DNA of 64,000 bases from the NCBI RefSeq assembly GCF_028657905.1, contig NZ_CP117782.1, positions 1,116,001 through 1,180,000 on the forward strand, written 5' to 3'. Source of the DNA: Burkholderia sp. FERM BP-3421 (GTDB lineage Bacteria; Pseudomonadota; Gammaproteobacteria; Burkholderiales; Burkholderiaceae). The notes beneath the pieces were generated by a model. That model did no database searches. It saw only the letters and a list, made by a program, of their open reading frames with translations, and was not told the origin of the DNA. Below, in pieces: positions 26,453 to 35,494 of the stretch. The stretch's first letter is position 1. Each line of letters opens with the position of its first letter. The position numbers and the translations under genes were made by a program.

Positions 26453-27952
26453 GCGCCCGGCGCGCGGCGTGCGCGCCTCTTGCGGTTCCGTCGTCGCGAC
26501 AGGATCATCGCCCGATCCTGCCGGCGGCCGGTGTGACCGGTCCGATCGCGCGCCACGCAGCACGGGCGCGCCCGCCAACTCGTATTCGGAACGCTGGCGG
26601 TCCCAAACTCGCATGGTCACGGCACGATAGTGGCCGTGCTGCGCGGGAAAGTGCACGAACCGATGTTCGCGGGTCGCATAGATCGGCGATGCAGCGAGCG
26701 TAATCGCATCGACGATATAGCGGGCATCAAGCATTCCAAAATGTTTCATGCCCTCCTGAATAGCCTGCTGATCGCCGCCATTCGAATAGACGGACGAACG
26801 GTCGCCGATTGATTCGATACTCGCACACAGGTGATCGACCAAGTTGCGCATCTCCGCTGTGTCACGCACCCCGATCACGCAGGAGTTCACCGCCCACGCC
26901 GTGTGGTCGGTCCCAATCACGAAGTCGCGTTCAACGATCACTGGGTCGATCGGCTCAGCCTGATTGACCGCCAAAATATCGGAATCCACCCAGAACACGA
27001 ACGCGTGGTCACGCAAATGATGTCGAATCAAGTGCAGTTTCGCCCAGTTCGCGGTTACGCCCGGCGGCAAGAATTCGGGCGGCACACGATATGAGTGGTA
27101 TCCGTAGCCATGGCGAAGACAGTAGCGCTCGAAATTCTCTTCGTGGATATCACCATAGCCAGCAACATGTGCGGTGTGGAGCGTGACGAATGCAATCGAT
27201 GCGTTGGGGTTGACGTGCAACTCGGGCTCGCGTGCGCGTTGTCGCGCCGCGTCCCACGACCCTGCGGCATCGGGTCGCCCCCCGCCTTTGACCACACGGG
27301 CATCGTCCAGCAGGGCAGTGACGTAGCGGAAATCGTAGTCCGCAGTCGGACGCCAGTGTCCGTCCACGCATTGCCAGCGCGGCGCGTTGTGCGCAACCAG
27401 CGGCATCGCGTCGGCTAGAAAATCAATCGAGAGCCCCTGATCCCAGATAGTCTGGACGGCCGCGAGATGGCCGTTGGAAAGAACGTCAGCAAACGGAAGC
27501 GGATGAAACGCTTCCCGCAGATACGACACTTCACAGCCCTGTACGTAGTCTGGCAGGTACATGGCCCAACGCCCGAACTCAAGCACCAACTTGCGAATGC
27601 GTTCCCGCACCTCCAACGTATTGCGAAAAATCATCCCGCTCGCCGCAGGCCAAGGCGACCCAGGCTCCTGATTGGTCACGATGGCATCGTATCCCCGCGC
27701 AACGTCATCCAGCGGTTGTCTGCCGAAAACGACCGAGAATGCGTCCAACACGAGCAGCAAATCGCCATCGCGCAAGCAGGTAAGCTCGTGGAATATTGCT
27801 TGATACTTGAAGAGCACCGGCTGCCGAGGTCCATAGACATGCGTCACGTCCACGACCGCGTGACGATACCCCTTGACGTGCGCGTAATCGGCGTGATTAT
27901 CGAGCAATCCGTCGACCGGGCGATTCAAAAGTACCGTCATCACTGTATGCAT
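26429..27952 (-). CDS. Two-domain glycosyltransferase, GT34 (GMA12/MNN10)-like
   Basis: 507 residues. The C-terminal domain (about 250-445) resembles galactosyltransferase GMA12/MNN10 enzymes, with VTLHTAHVAGYGDIHEENF, YANWAKLHLIRHHL-type spacing and the nucleotide-sugar motif FVFWVDSDILAVN (DSD at 323-325). A later ...VNSCVIGVRD... and ...NGGDQQAI segment is typical of the fold. The N-terminal 210 residues look like a second GT-A-like domain, with DGDLLLVLDAFSVVF in place of a clean DxD. The tail is Arg/Pro-rich. No membrane helix. Converging on fliD suggests it may glycosylate a flagellar or surface protein; this is contextual inference. Confidence 0.65.
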   Translation of the reverse strand: MHTVMTVLLNRPVDGLLDNHADYAHVKGYRHAVVDVTHVYGPRQPVLFKYQAIFHELTCLRDGDLLLVLDAFSVVFGRQPLDDVARGYDAIVTNQEPGSPWPAASGMIFRNTLEVRERIRKLVLEFGRWAMYLPDYVQGCEVSYLREAFHPLPFADVLSNGHLAAVQTIWDQGLSIDFLADAMPLVAHNAPRWQCVDGHWRPTADYDFRYVTALLDDARVVKGGGRPDAAGSWDAARQRAREPELHVNPNASIAFVTLHTAHVAGYGDIHEENFERYCLRHGYGYHSYRVPPEFLPPGVTANWAKLHLIRHHLRDHAFVFWVDSDILAVNQAEPIDPVIVERDFVIGTDHTAWAVNSCVIGVRDTAEMRNLVDHLCASIESIGDRSSVYSNGGDQQAIQEGMKHFGMLDARYIVDAITLAASPIYATREHRFVHFPAQHGHYRAVTMRVWDRQRSEYELAGAPVLRGARSDRSHRPPAGSGDDPVATTEPQEARTPRAGRLLIAAKQ

Positions 27953-28095
27953 ACCTTACCCTCGGGCATCAAAATGGGACTGCCGCGCTGTTGCCGGGCG
28001 CGAGATCGCCAGCAGCAGGGTTGCTTTGATTGCCCGCATCGCCTCGACAAGCTTGCGCATGATATTTGACATAATCAATATTATCACAAAAAAGC

Positions 28096-28485
28096 ATGCG
28101 GGAACTTGACCGACTCAACGTGATCCAGACCATCGTGGAAACGGGTTTGAAGCCAGGCCGAGCCGCGGAACGGCCTGAGTGTTCCGCCAAGTCGAACGGC
28201 TGGTTGCGCTATCAGGAATCCGGAGCCGCCGGATTGGCTTCGGGCAAGCGCGGTTTTGCCGGCAGTCAGGAAGCTCGTGAGTTGCAGGACCGCCTGGCCA
28301 AGGCGTTGCGCTTGCGCGGCATCCAGACGATCGAGGTGGAAAATGCCTCTGCGTCCTCCTTCATCGGCCTGTATAACGTCCGCTTCGCGAAGCCGCCGCG
28401 CAGCGAGTTCGATGCGCACCGTCGGCTGCGGGACGACGAGAATCTGTACACGCTGCTGACTTGGCGCGACATGCGTCGTCAATGA
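28096..28485 (+). pseudogene. ISNCY-type transposase with large internal deletion
   Basis: The first about 27 codons read as the N-terminal HTH of an ISNCY-type transposase (MRELDRLNVIQTIVETGLKP GRAAER in two parts). A WLRYQESGAAGLASGKRG segment follows. The frame then jumps to the C-terminal end of the same protein (LQDRLAKALRLRGIQTIEVE, then YNVRFAKPPRSEFDAHRRLR DDENL in parts). About 300 central codons including the DDE catalytic core are missing, yet the reading frame is continuous. It cannot transpose. The family assignment is from remembered consensus and is confident in pattern. Confidence 0.78.
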
Positions 28486-28531
28486 ACTGCACGCTCATCC
28501 CTTGGATTCCCTTGCTCAGGTATCCAAATCG

Positions 28532-28557
28532 AGCCGTTTTCACGAATGAAAACGGCT
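28532..28557 (-). terminator. Hairpin terminator
   Basis: A perfect 11-bp stem AGCCGTTTTCA / TGAAAACGGCT with loop CGAA. It lies between two convergent features and directly adjoins the stop of the minus-strand secreted-protein gene. It could serve both strands. Confidence 0.75.
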
Positions 28558-28558
28558 C

Positions 28559-28894
28559 TTAAAGCTGGCACCCCGGATCGCTTCTGTCTTTATTGCAGGC
28601 CAGCGCCCAGCACTTCAGATCCTGGGTGTTCTTCAGCATGTCGTTGCTCACTTGATCCTTGACGGCTTGAGAATACGAGGCGTTTTTCAGTACCTCCAGA
28701 CGGTTCTGCGCCATATAGGCAGCGGCTCGCTCGTAACCACCGTAGGTGCGTGCCTGGTCCTTGAGCAGGATCGATTGCCGGGCCGTGATTGCTTGGCCGT
28801 CGTTGCTGATCGCCCCTTTGACGCCCGTCAAGTCGCAAGCCATGGCAGACGAGGCAAGGACGAACAACGTGCATGTGGTCAGAATGATTTTCAT
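28559..28894 (-). CDS. Small exported hypothetical protein
   Basis: 111 residues from the ATG at 28894 (GAGGAAACCCAGGT upstream); a longer in-frame start lacks a signal peptide at its end. The signal peptide is MKIILTTCTLFVLASSAMAC, with cleavage before or at CDLTG. The mature part is helical and has Cys in CDLTGV, KCWALACNKD and DPGCQL, probably forming two disulphides. Family unknown. Its location between IS remnants and an adhesin suggests accessory content. The gene ends next to a strong hairpin terminator. Confidence 0.65.
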   Translation of the reverse strand: MKIILTTCTLFVLASSAMACDLTGVKGAISNDGQAITARQSILLKDQARTYGGYERAAAYMAQNRLEVLKNASYSQAVKDQVSNDMLKNTQDLKCWALACNKDRSDPGCQL

Positions 28895-29290
28895 ACCTGG
28901 GTTTCCTCGTTGTTTGAACACGCCAAGCTATTCATCCTGGCGGTTTCAAATTCTCCATCGTCGTCGCATCTGATTTGATCGGCGCGCTGGCACTTCACGA
29001 ATGCATTTCTTTGGTTTGCCCGCCCGCTCATCTGTCGGAACAGCTTGAAACGAGCGGAGCCGGTTTTATAACCGGCCCCTACTCTTATGCCTTCCAAGCA
29101 AGAGGCTATGCCCGGTGTTTCAGGAGGCGGCTTCGTTTTCCCAATGAACACCACCGGCACTTGCTCGCAGCAGGCTCGGCGGCTCGGGCCGGCATTTGCG
29201 GCGTTTTCACCCTGCTCCTGTCGCGCCTGATGCCACGGCCGTCAGACAAACGCGGCAATGCGTAAAGACAACCGCCCTTCGTCCGAGTTG

Positions 29291-30880
29291 TCACCATGAA
29301 TATCCAATGCCGCCGTTAACCATCGCGCGAGATCCATTTACCGTACCGACACCAAGCTTGACGATGGTATTCTCGGTCAGTCGCGCGCTCCCACCTATCG
29401 CGACGGCCGTGTAACCTCCGTAGTTGCTGAATCCCGCGCCCATTGAAATGGTTTTTCCTGTATCAACTTGCGGCAGACCGGCCAAAGCGCCTGCGATGGC
29501 AATCCCGGAGTAAGCGTTGCGTGTAACATCCGATACGCTTTGCTGTAACGCCCCGACGCGTTGATCCGTGTACGAATTTGCCGCCGCCTGCGTAGCATTC
29601 AATTGATTCAGATTGACTGCATCGGTACCCTGCGTACCGGGCGCGACGTTGATGATCTGCCGCGGCTGCGTGTCGCTGCCGACCGATACGACATTCGAGC
29701 GGCCGCCGTTCGTCGAATTTGCGCCGACCGCCACCGAGTTCGAGCCGGCGGTGACGGTCGGCTGGTCCGAGCCCGTGCCGTTCATGTCGGCCGCGATGCC
29801 CGATGATTTCTGCGCAAGCGTCGTGTTGTTGAGCGAGGTCGAAAGCGACGTCAACTGGTTGTTGATGTTCGACACCCCGGTCGACAACGAACCGATGCTG
29901 GTCGACGTGGAACTGGACAACTGCGCCACCGTGCTGTTGGTCGCGTTCAGGCTCGTGGACAGCGAACTGACCCCTGTCGACAGCGAGCTGATGCTGGTCG
30001 ACGTCGACGTCGACAGGCTGTTGAGGGCCTGGTTCGTCGCGTTCAGCTGGCTGCCGTTGACCGCATCCGTGCTGGTCGCGGAGACCCGGCCGGCGGCGAC
30101 ATTGGTGATCTGGCGCTCCGCGCCCGGTGCGCCCACGCTCACGACGCTCGTCGGCAAAATGCCCGCGAAGCCGTACGAGATGCCGCCGATCATCGCGCTG
30201 GCCGTCGGGTTCGGCGCGGCCGTGACCGAGCCGGAGCCCAAAGCAACCGCGTTCGCATTGGCGGCCGTAGCACCTTGGCCAATAGCCGTGGCTGAAGTGG
30301 CGGAAACATTTGCCTGTGAGCCAAGCGCCGTACCATTGTCTCCTGTCGCAGTTACAACGGCATACTGGCCAAGCGCAGTTGCATTGGTGGCGAGCGCATT
30401 TGCCTGATAACCTACCGCTGTCGCAGCGGATTCCGAGGCATAGGAAAGCGTTCCAAGTGCAACAGAAAATGTGTTACTTGCAGTTGCTTGATCCCCAAGC
30501 GCTGTCGACGCGAAACCACTTGCGGTGTTGAGGTAACCAACCGCGACTGCGAGTGAGCCCGTGGCGCTGGAATTCAAGCCCATAGCGATTGCCTGGGTCT
30601 GGTTTGCCACCGCCCCGTTGCCGATTGCGATAGTATTTGCGGCCGAGGCATTCGGTCCCGTGCCAGAATTTGAACCGATTGCTATTGCCTGTGCAACGGC
30701 CGAACCGCCAGACGGAGCGTATTGCGCGAGCGCATTACCTTGAGCGATCACAAACAAAGCGATTGCGGTGGCAGCGGCAACGGCCGACTTGTTCGGCTTC
30801 CCCCGCGCAGCATCCAGTTCCGACGCGGCCACCCACGCCCCAAGCGACTCATTCCACATCGTCCGGTATGACTTATTCAT
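29291..30880 (-). CDS. Trimeric autotransporter adhesin (YadA-like), short paralogue
   Basis: 529 residues. It starts with an extended signal peptide region (MNKSYRTMWNESLGAWVAAS) typical of large type V autotransporters. A YadA-like head follows with SLAVAVG / TALGDQA / AVALGS repeats (about residues 50-230). Next is a Ser/Thr-rich coiled stalk (SLSTSTSTSISSLSTG) and a C-terminal YadA anchor of about 100 residues ending in Trp (GGIGYSW), the usual last residue for BAM recognition. Trimers form the outer-membrane barrel and display the stalk. The first about 180 residues are nearly identical to the 3035-residue adhesin at 36308, so the two are paralogues. Confidence 0.93.
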   Translation of the reverse strand: MNKSYRTMWNESLGAWVAASELDAARGKPNKSAVAAATAIALFVIAQGNALAQYAPSGGSAVAQAIAIGSNSGTGPNASAANTIAIGNGAVANQTQAIAMGLNSSATGSLAVAVGYLNTASGFASTALGDQATASNTFSVALGTLSYASESAATAVGYQANALATNATALGQYAVVTATGDNGTALGSQANVSATSATAIGQGATAANANAVALGSGSVTAAPNPTASAMIGGISYGFAGILPTSVVSVGAPGAERQITNVAAGRVSATSTDAVNGSQLNATNQALNSLSTSTSTSISSLSTGVSSLSTSLNATNSTVAQLSSSTSTSIGSLSTGVSNINNQLTSLSTSLNNTTLAQKSSGIAADMNGTGSDQPTVTAGSNSVAVGANSTNGGRSNVVSVGSDTQPRQIINVAPGTQGTDAVNLNQLNATQAAANSYTDQRVGALQQSVSDVTRNAYSGIAIAGALAGLPQVDTGKTISMGAGFSNYGGYTAVAIGGSARLTENTIVKLGVGTVNGSRAMVNGGIGYSW

Positions 30881-31080
30881 CTCGACTACTCCATCGAATC
30901 ATGCGTTATCTCACGCCCAGGCGTGGATTACGTGCATCGTAAAAATATTGGCTAATTTTAAAATCAGAGCGACGGCACGACTCTTGAGGATGTGCCATAT
31001 CCTGCTCTCAAACTCAAACCATCAGATGCGAAGTAAGAGAGATGGATACGGCTCGCGTCGATCAAAAAATAATCAAATCA

Positions 31081-31092
31081 ATCAAATCGATT
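31081..31092. promoter_or_regulatory. ATCAAATCGATT motif (copy 1)
   Basis: A 12-bp motif with palindromic core AATCGATT, about 200 bp upstream of the short adhesin. Identical copies occur at 47951 and 48010 upstream of another secreted-protein gene. Possible binding site of an unknown regulator. Confidence 0.35.
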
Positions 31093-31156
31093 AAAATCAA
31101 ATCAGCCAACTCGGTTAGAATTGATCGCATCATATTTGAGAGTTGTTTTTAAAAAC

Positions 31157-31225
31157 AAAACTTTTGTCACATATTTAATAAGAAATGTTAGTACCGAGGT
31201 GCGCATCGGAATTTCGCCTCGACCC
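31157..31225 (-). promoter_or_regulatory. Upstream element shared by both adhesin genes (copy 1)
   Basis: AAAACTTTTGTCAC at 31157-31170 and TCGCCTCGACCC at 31214-31225 recur in the same order about 235 bp upstream of the giant adhesin. Here they lie about 280-340 bp upstream of the start of the short adhesin. Confidence 0.5.
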
Positions 31226-31615
31226 CACGTGTAGAAGCCCTGCATTGACGAGTGATTTGGATTCAACAAAGATGCTCTTTCCTTGAAGGTCTGACGGTAT
31301 GTCAATGGTCAAGGCATTGGCAGCCGGGGCTCGGCGCTCGAATCGAAAGGACAACCGTGGAGGCAATGGGGGGGCGCCATGGAAGCGGATGGCATAGACG
31401 GCAATCCGGGCGGCAAATCAACAATGGCGCATGCGCTTTGTGACGATCGACCCGGTGGACCAGCTGTGCAACATCAATAGGTCGTATCAATGACTCATCC
31501 GGACTAAGCCCGGATGACTGGAAATCGCCGAACACCCAATCTTTCGGGAATGCACTTTCACGCGTCGACTCGAAATGCTTCAGGGGAACACCGAATCGGG
31601 TTCGAGCGCGCCCCA

Positions 31616-31900
31616 ATCACGGGGTGGCCGCGCCAACCGTGTGCAAATGGCTTGAACGCTACCCGGCCGCCTTCAGCTGGCGCCAGGCAGAAGCCTTATA
31701 ACGAGACCTCTCGTTCTTCGCGCTCCATTGCCCCGGCGCCTGCCTTGTTGATCGTGAAATTGCGCCGGCAGCGTTTGACAGCGTGAGATCGCCCGGCAGG
31801 TGGGTGCGTCTGCCTCGACTGTCAACCAGCCTGGCAACCAATCTGAATGAAGGCCCGGCCGTCCAGACCTGACCTTCATCCGCGAGCATCACGCCGAGAC
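31616..31900 (+). pseudogene. IS481-family transposase N-terminal remnant
   Basis: Frames on the plus strand read VAAPTVCKWLERYPA, then RSIAPAPALLIVKLRRQRLT, then EIARQVGASASTVNQ. These match in order the two helix-turn-helix segments of IS481 transposases (usual VSxPTVRKWLxRY, IDPAKALLIVELRRRRLTQA, RIARxLGVSxSTVSRVL). Frameshifts separate the blocks, and the catalytic domain is absent. It lies between the short adhesin and the galactose-oxidase-like gene. Confidence 0.7.
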
Positions 31901-31911
31901 AGCCGACCGCA

Positions 31912-34299
31912 TCAACCGATCTTGATCGCTTTCGACACGCTCGGCACGCCGTTCGCATCGAGTGCGAACAGCATGTAGTAGCCCGGTAGCACGACGCCCG
32001 CATCCGCCGGAATCGTCAGTTGGTACGCCGTGCCGCTCGACGCCGCGATCGCGAGCGGAATCCGGCGCTGATCGTTGTTAACCGTATGCGTGATCGACGC
32101 CATCCGCATCAGCACGAACGACGAGACCGCGCCCTGCGTCGACACCGCGATCGTCGTGCCGTGCGTCGTGCTGGCGGGCGCCGACACGATCGTCGGGCGC
32201 GCGGCCGGCGTGCCGTCCGCGTTGAGCAGATACGGCGGCGTCAGGATTTCCGCGTTCAGGTGATTGGCCGCGCAGCCCGCGCCGCACTGGCCGCCGCCGC
32301 CCGAGAACACGCGCCCGTCCGCCATCAGGATCGCCGTGCTGTGATAGGTGCGCGGCGTCTGCATCGGCTTGAGCAGGTTGAAGCGCTGCGTGGCCGGATC
32401 CCAGATCTCCGGCACCAGTACGGCCGTCGAATCGGTGAACGGCACCGCCACGCTCTGGCCGCCGATGATCACAATGCTGCCGTTCGGCAGGATCACGCTG
32501 CTCGCGAACCCGCGCTGATAGGTCATGCCATTGATGCGCTTCACGCCGACCGCCTGGTTCGGGCCGCGCGTGATGTCGATCATGTACGCCGCGTTCGACG
32601 CATAGTTCGGCACCGTGCCATGCTGCTCATACGACTTCGCACCACCCGTCTTCAGGATCTGGCCGACGTCGTAAAGTGACGCGTTGCCGTTGATCGCGAA
32701 CGGATCGACGCCGCGTTTGCCGGCCGACTGGATCGAACCGCTGCCGTTCGTCGAGATCCAGTTCATCTGCGAACTGGGCCCCGCGTGGAACACGCTGCCG
32801 TTCGATTGCGCGAACAGCCACGGATGGTTGTCGCCGCGCGCCACGCCCGCCGGATCGGGGCCGATGATGTTGGTTTCCGGCACGCCGGACAGCACCGTCC
32901 AGCTTCCGCCATTGGTCCAGACCTCCCCGTTCTTGCCGCCGGAACCGCCGCTCCACGAGCCGCCCAGCGTCAGCACCGAGCCCGTCGACAGCACCGTGTC
33001 GCCCTCGTAACCGCGCGGAATGTTCATCCGCGCGGCGGTACTCCAGGCATTGGTCGACCAGTCATAAAGCGAGGTTCTCGGGCTGCTGTCGCCGCCGTTC
33101 ACGAGCAGCCGGCCGTCGGACAACATCGCGGTGCCCGGACAGAACATGTCGGCGCCCGCCGAGGTTTCGATGAATTGCGTGGCTGTATTGGTCGCGGGGT
33201 CGAACACGGCCGTGTACGTCTGGGTCGCATTACCGCCGACGTCGCCCTGGAAAGTGAACGGCTGATTGGACGACCACATCACGAGCTTGCCCGCCGGCGT
33301 ATTGGCGAGGCCGATCGGATTCACCGGCAACGGAATCACCGCGCTCCACGCGGACGGCAGCGTGACCGGGAACGTCTGCGGCAACGTCAGCAGGAACTGG
33401 TCGTTCAGCGCGGTCGCGCTTTGGCAGGGCCACTGGACGATCAGCGCGCCATCGGCTTTCGAACCGCCGTTCACGGCCGCGCACATTCCGCTGAGCGCGG
33501 ACACCAGCCGGTAACGTCCGTTGACGGGCAGGACTGTCCATTGCCCATTCAGCCTGGTATCGCCGCATGCCCACGGAATCACTGTCGCGCCAGCCGCGAG
33601 ACTGTTGCCGTTCACGGCAAGACACTTGCCGGTGTTCGACACGATCTGATAACCGCTGCCCGCCGGCATGAAGCTCCAACTGGTGCTGCCCTGGCTGTTG
33701 CATGCGCCTTGCACGGCGGTATTGCCGTTCTCCACCATGCAGCGCCCGCTGTGGGCGGCCACCACGTTGGTGGCCGCCTGCACGGGCAGGTAGAGGTTGA
33801 ACTGATCGTTCAGCGCGGTCGCGCTCTGGCAGGGCCACTGGACCAGCTGCGCCCCATCGGCATTCGAGCCGCCGTTCACGGCCGCGCACATCGCGCTGAC
33901 CGCCGATACCAGCCGGTAGCTGGCGCCGACCGCGAGGAACGTCCATTGCCCGTTCAGCCCCGTGTCGCTGCATGCCCACTGAACCAGTGTCGTGCCGGCC
34001 TTGCTGCCGCCACCGTTCACCGCGAGACACAGCCCCGTGCCTTGCAGCACGACGTGATAGCGATTGCCGGCCACCGGCACCAATGCCCAGGTGGTATTGG
34101 CACTCCCCGAGCAGGAAGTCTGGACGATGACCGCGCCGGCGGTCGACGCATTGCCCGCGCTCGACAGGCAGAGCCCGCTGCTCGCGGACACGATATCCGT
34201 GTAGGACGGCACCCCGGCCGCTCGCGCGCCCGTGGACAACAACAGTGCGCAGGCAAGCGCGACGAGCCAGGCCCACCCCCGGCGCCAATCGTTTTTCAT
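31912..34299 (-). CDS. Secreted galactose oxidase-like protein with ricin B lectin repeats
   Basis: 795 residues from the ATG at 34299 (GGAG 7 bp upstream). A signal peptide ends near residue 28 (ARA). Two ricin-type beta-trefoil units follow (about 30-175 and 180-310, with QW-type motifs such as NGQWTF and VQWPCQSATALNDQF). A kelch-type oxidase domain runs to about 690, and a C-terminal Ig-like DUF1929 domain completes it. Galactose-oxidase active-site residues are all present: Cys387 (DMFCPG), Tyr431 (RGY), Trp449 (GGSWSGG), Tyr652-His653 (TYHS) and His738 (THTVNNDQRR). It should be a copper radical oxidase that produces hydrogen peroxide, tethered to glycans by its lectin part. Confidence 0.92.
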   Translation of the reverse strand: MKNDWRRGWAWLVALACALLLSTGARAAGVPSYTDIVSASSGLCLSSAGNASTAGAVIVQTSCSGSANTTWALVPVAGNRYHVVLQGTGLCLAVNGGGSKAGTTLVQWACSDTGLNGQWTFLAVGASYRLVSAVSAMCAAVNGGSNADGAQLVQWPCQSATALNDQFNLYLPVQAATNVVAAHSGRCMVENGNTAVQGACNSQGSTSWSFMPAGSGYQIVSNTGKCLAVNGNSLAAGATVIPWACGDTRLNGQWTVLPVNGRYRLVSALSGMCAAVNGGSKADGALIVQWPCQSATALNDQFLLTLPQTFPVTLPSAWSAVIPLPVNPIGLANTPAGKLVMWSSNQPFTFQGDVGGNATQTYTAVFDPATNTATQFIETSAGADMFCPGTAMLSDGRLLVNGGDSSPRTSLYDWSTNAWSTAARMNIPRGYEGDTVLSTGSVLTLGGSWSGGSGGKNGEVWTNGGSWTVLSGVPETNIIGPDPAGVARGDNHPWLFAQSNGSVFHAGPSSQMNWISTNGSGSIQSAGKRGVDPFAINGNASLYDVGQILKTGGAKSYEQHGTVPNYASNAAYMIDITRGPNQAVGVKRINGMTYQRGFASSVILPNGSIVIIGGQSVAVPFTDSTAVLVPEIWDPATQRFNLLKPMQTPRTYHSTAILMADGRVFSGGGGQCGAGCAANHLNAEILTPPYLLNADGTPAARPTIVSAPASTTHGTTIAVSTQGAVSSFVLMRMASITHTVNNDQRRIPLAIAASSGTAYQLTIPADAGVVLPGYYMLFALDANGVPSVSKAIKIG

Positions 34300-34756
34300 G
34301 AGCCACTCCGTAGCTTGTTGGAATAGCTCGAATAAATACGATAATGCAGGACAGCCAACTGTTCGTTGTATGACCGAGCGTCGGAGGATTGATTGAATGA
34401 TGCGCCCTGACGCGAATCGTGCAGCCGAACGGAAAGTCAGTTCTCTTATTCCGTCGATCAAGGGGAACTTGATGAAGCGGCGCTGCGCCGACGAACAGAT
34501 CATCCGTATCCCCTGGGAGGCTCACAATCCATGAGCGACCTGTGACGGATTCTTGCTGCGTAAACAACGAATACCGGTCCATAAATGGCGAAAGCCTCAG
34601 TGGGGAAACTGAGGCTTTCTGGGCTACATCGTCTCCCGCACGAGTCGATCAGCTTGGAATCCAGTGTAAGAGATCGCTCCGGCCGGAATGTGAACCTTCG
34701 TCACATGGGCCGCTCGATTCCGCATGGCGTGCAAGCCAAGGTCGTGCGGCGAGGCA
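34300..34756. other. Intergenic region with terminator
   Basis: Holds the promoter of the galactose-oxidase-like gene (minus strand) and, at 34591-34618, the terminator of the gene beyond. An in-frame extension of the oxidase gene up to 34503 lacks coding character before the signal peptide. Confidence 0.5.
34591..34618 (-). terminator. Hairpin terminator
   Basis: A perfect 11-bp stem AAAGCCTCAGT / ACTGAGGCTTT with a six-base loop (GGGGAA). It lies about 140 bp beyond the stop of the minus-strand gene at 34757-35362. Either strand could use it. Confidence 0.65.
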
Positions 34757-35362
34757 TCATTGCGTGGCCCCCCACCGGTATTGCACTTGCCGGCGCACGA
34801 TCACGCAGGCGGGCGGCGTATCGACCAGCGTCACCGTCTCGCGCGGCCGGCTCGGCTCGGTATAGACCGTCACGGCTTTCACGAGCGGCGTGCCCCGATA
34901 ACCGGGCAGTTCCGAATGAGCATACTCCCGGCACGACTGCGTCGAACTCGAGATCCGCTCGACCAGGATCGTGCAGCCGCCGCTCGGCGCCGGCACGGTG
35001 GTCAGCGACAACACCGCCGAGGTATTCGGGTATTCCAGCCCCGACAGCGCAAACAGGGGCTCGTTGTCCGGATCGCCGCGATCCCAATCGAGCGCCACGT
35101 CCGCATGCCGGGTATTCGCGAACATGCGGGTCGACACCTGATCCACCGCCGCGTAGCAGCGCCGGACCCCGACCGCCTGCGCCGCCTTCGCGAGCACCGT
35201 GGCCGTCGGCGGACTCGCCGGCGGCAGCATGGATTCGGGCTCCCCCGCGAACGACTGGACGGGTTGGACGAACCACGCTGCCGCGAACAAAACGCACGCG
35301 ACAGCGCACCCCAGCTGGCTTGTACGGAACCGTTGTTCCTTGCCTACGTGCTTCCCCATCAC
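34757..35362 (-). CDS. Exported hypothetical protein in the adhesin locus
   Basis: 201 residues. The N-terminal signal sequence contains CAVACVLFAAAWFVQPVQSFAG, with cleavage likely near residue 40. The mature protein has beta-rich stretches (TSAVLSLTTVPAPSGGCTIL, ETVTLVDTPPACVIVRRQVQ) and four Cys that could form two disulphides. I do not recognise the family. It sits between a secreted oxidase and an OmpA-like lipoprotein, all on the minus strand, so it is likely part of the giant adhesin's gene group and may act in the periplasm or outer membrane. Confidence 0.65.
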   Translation of the reverse strand: MMGKHVGKEQRFRTSQLGCAVACVLFAAAWFVQPVQSFAGEPESMLPPASPPTATVLAKAAQAVGVRRCYAAVDQVSTRMFANTRHADVALDWDRGDPDNEPLFALSGLEYPNTSAVLSLTTVPAPSGGCTILVERISSSTQSCREYAHSELPGYRGTPLVKAVTVYTEPSRPRETVTLVDTPPACVIVRRQVQYRWGATQ

Positions 35363-35494
35363 CGGCTGCCTCCTTGGAAAAGGGCTGGCATCGAGATGTG
35401 ACGGCCCCTGCCACGAAAATACCGCTTATCGGACAAACATGCCTAGGAAAATATTCGTCCCGTCACAAGCCAGTGGCGCGCGGTCAGGCATGGC

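Larger units (their letters stand above)
30881..31615. other. AT-rich promoter region of the short adhesin
   Basis: The stretch 30930-31200 is AT-rich and holds elements shared with the giant adhesin's upstream region (listed separately). From about 31240 to 31615 the sequence is GC-richer, contains no recognised gene and may be IS-derived debris. Confidence 0.5.
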
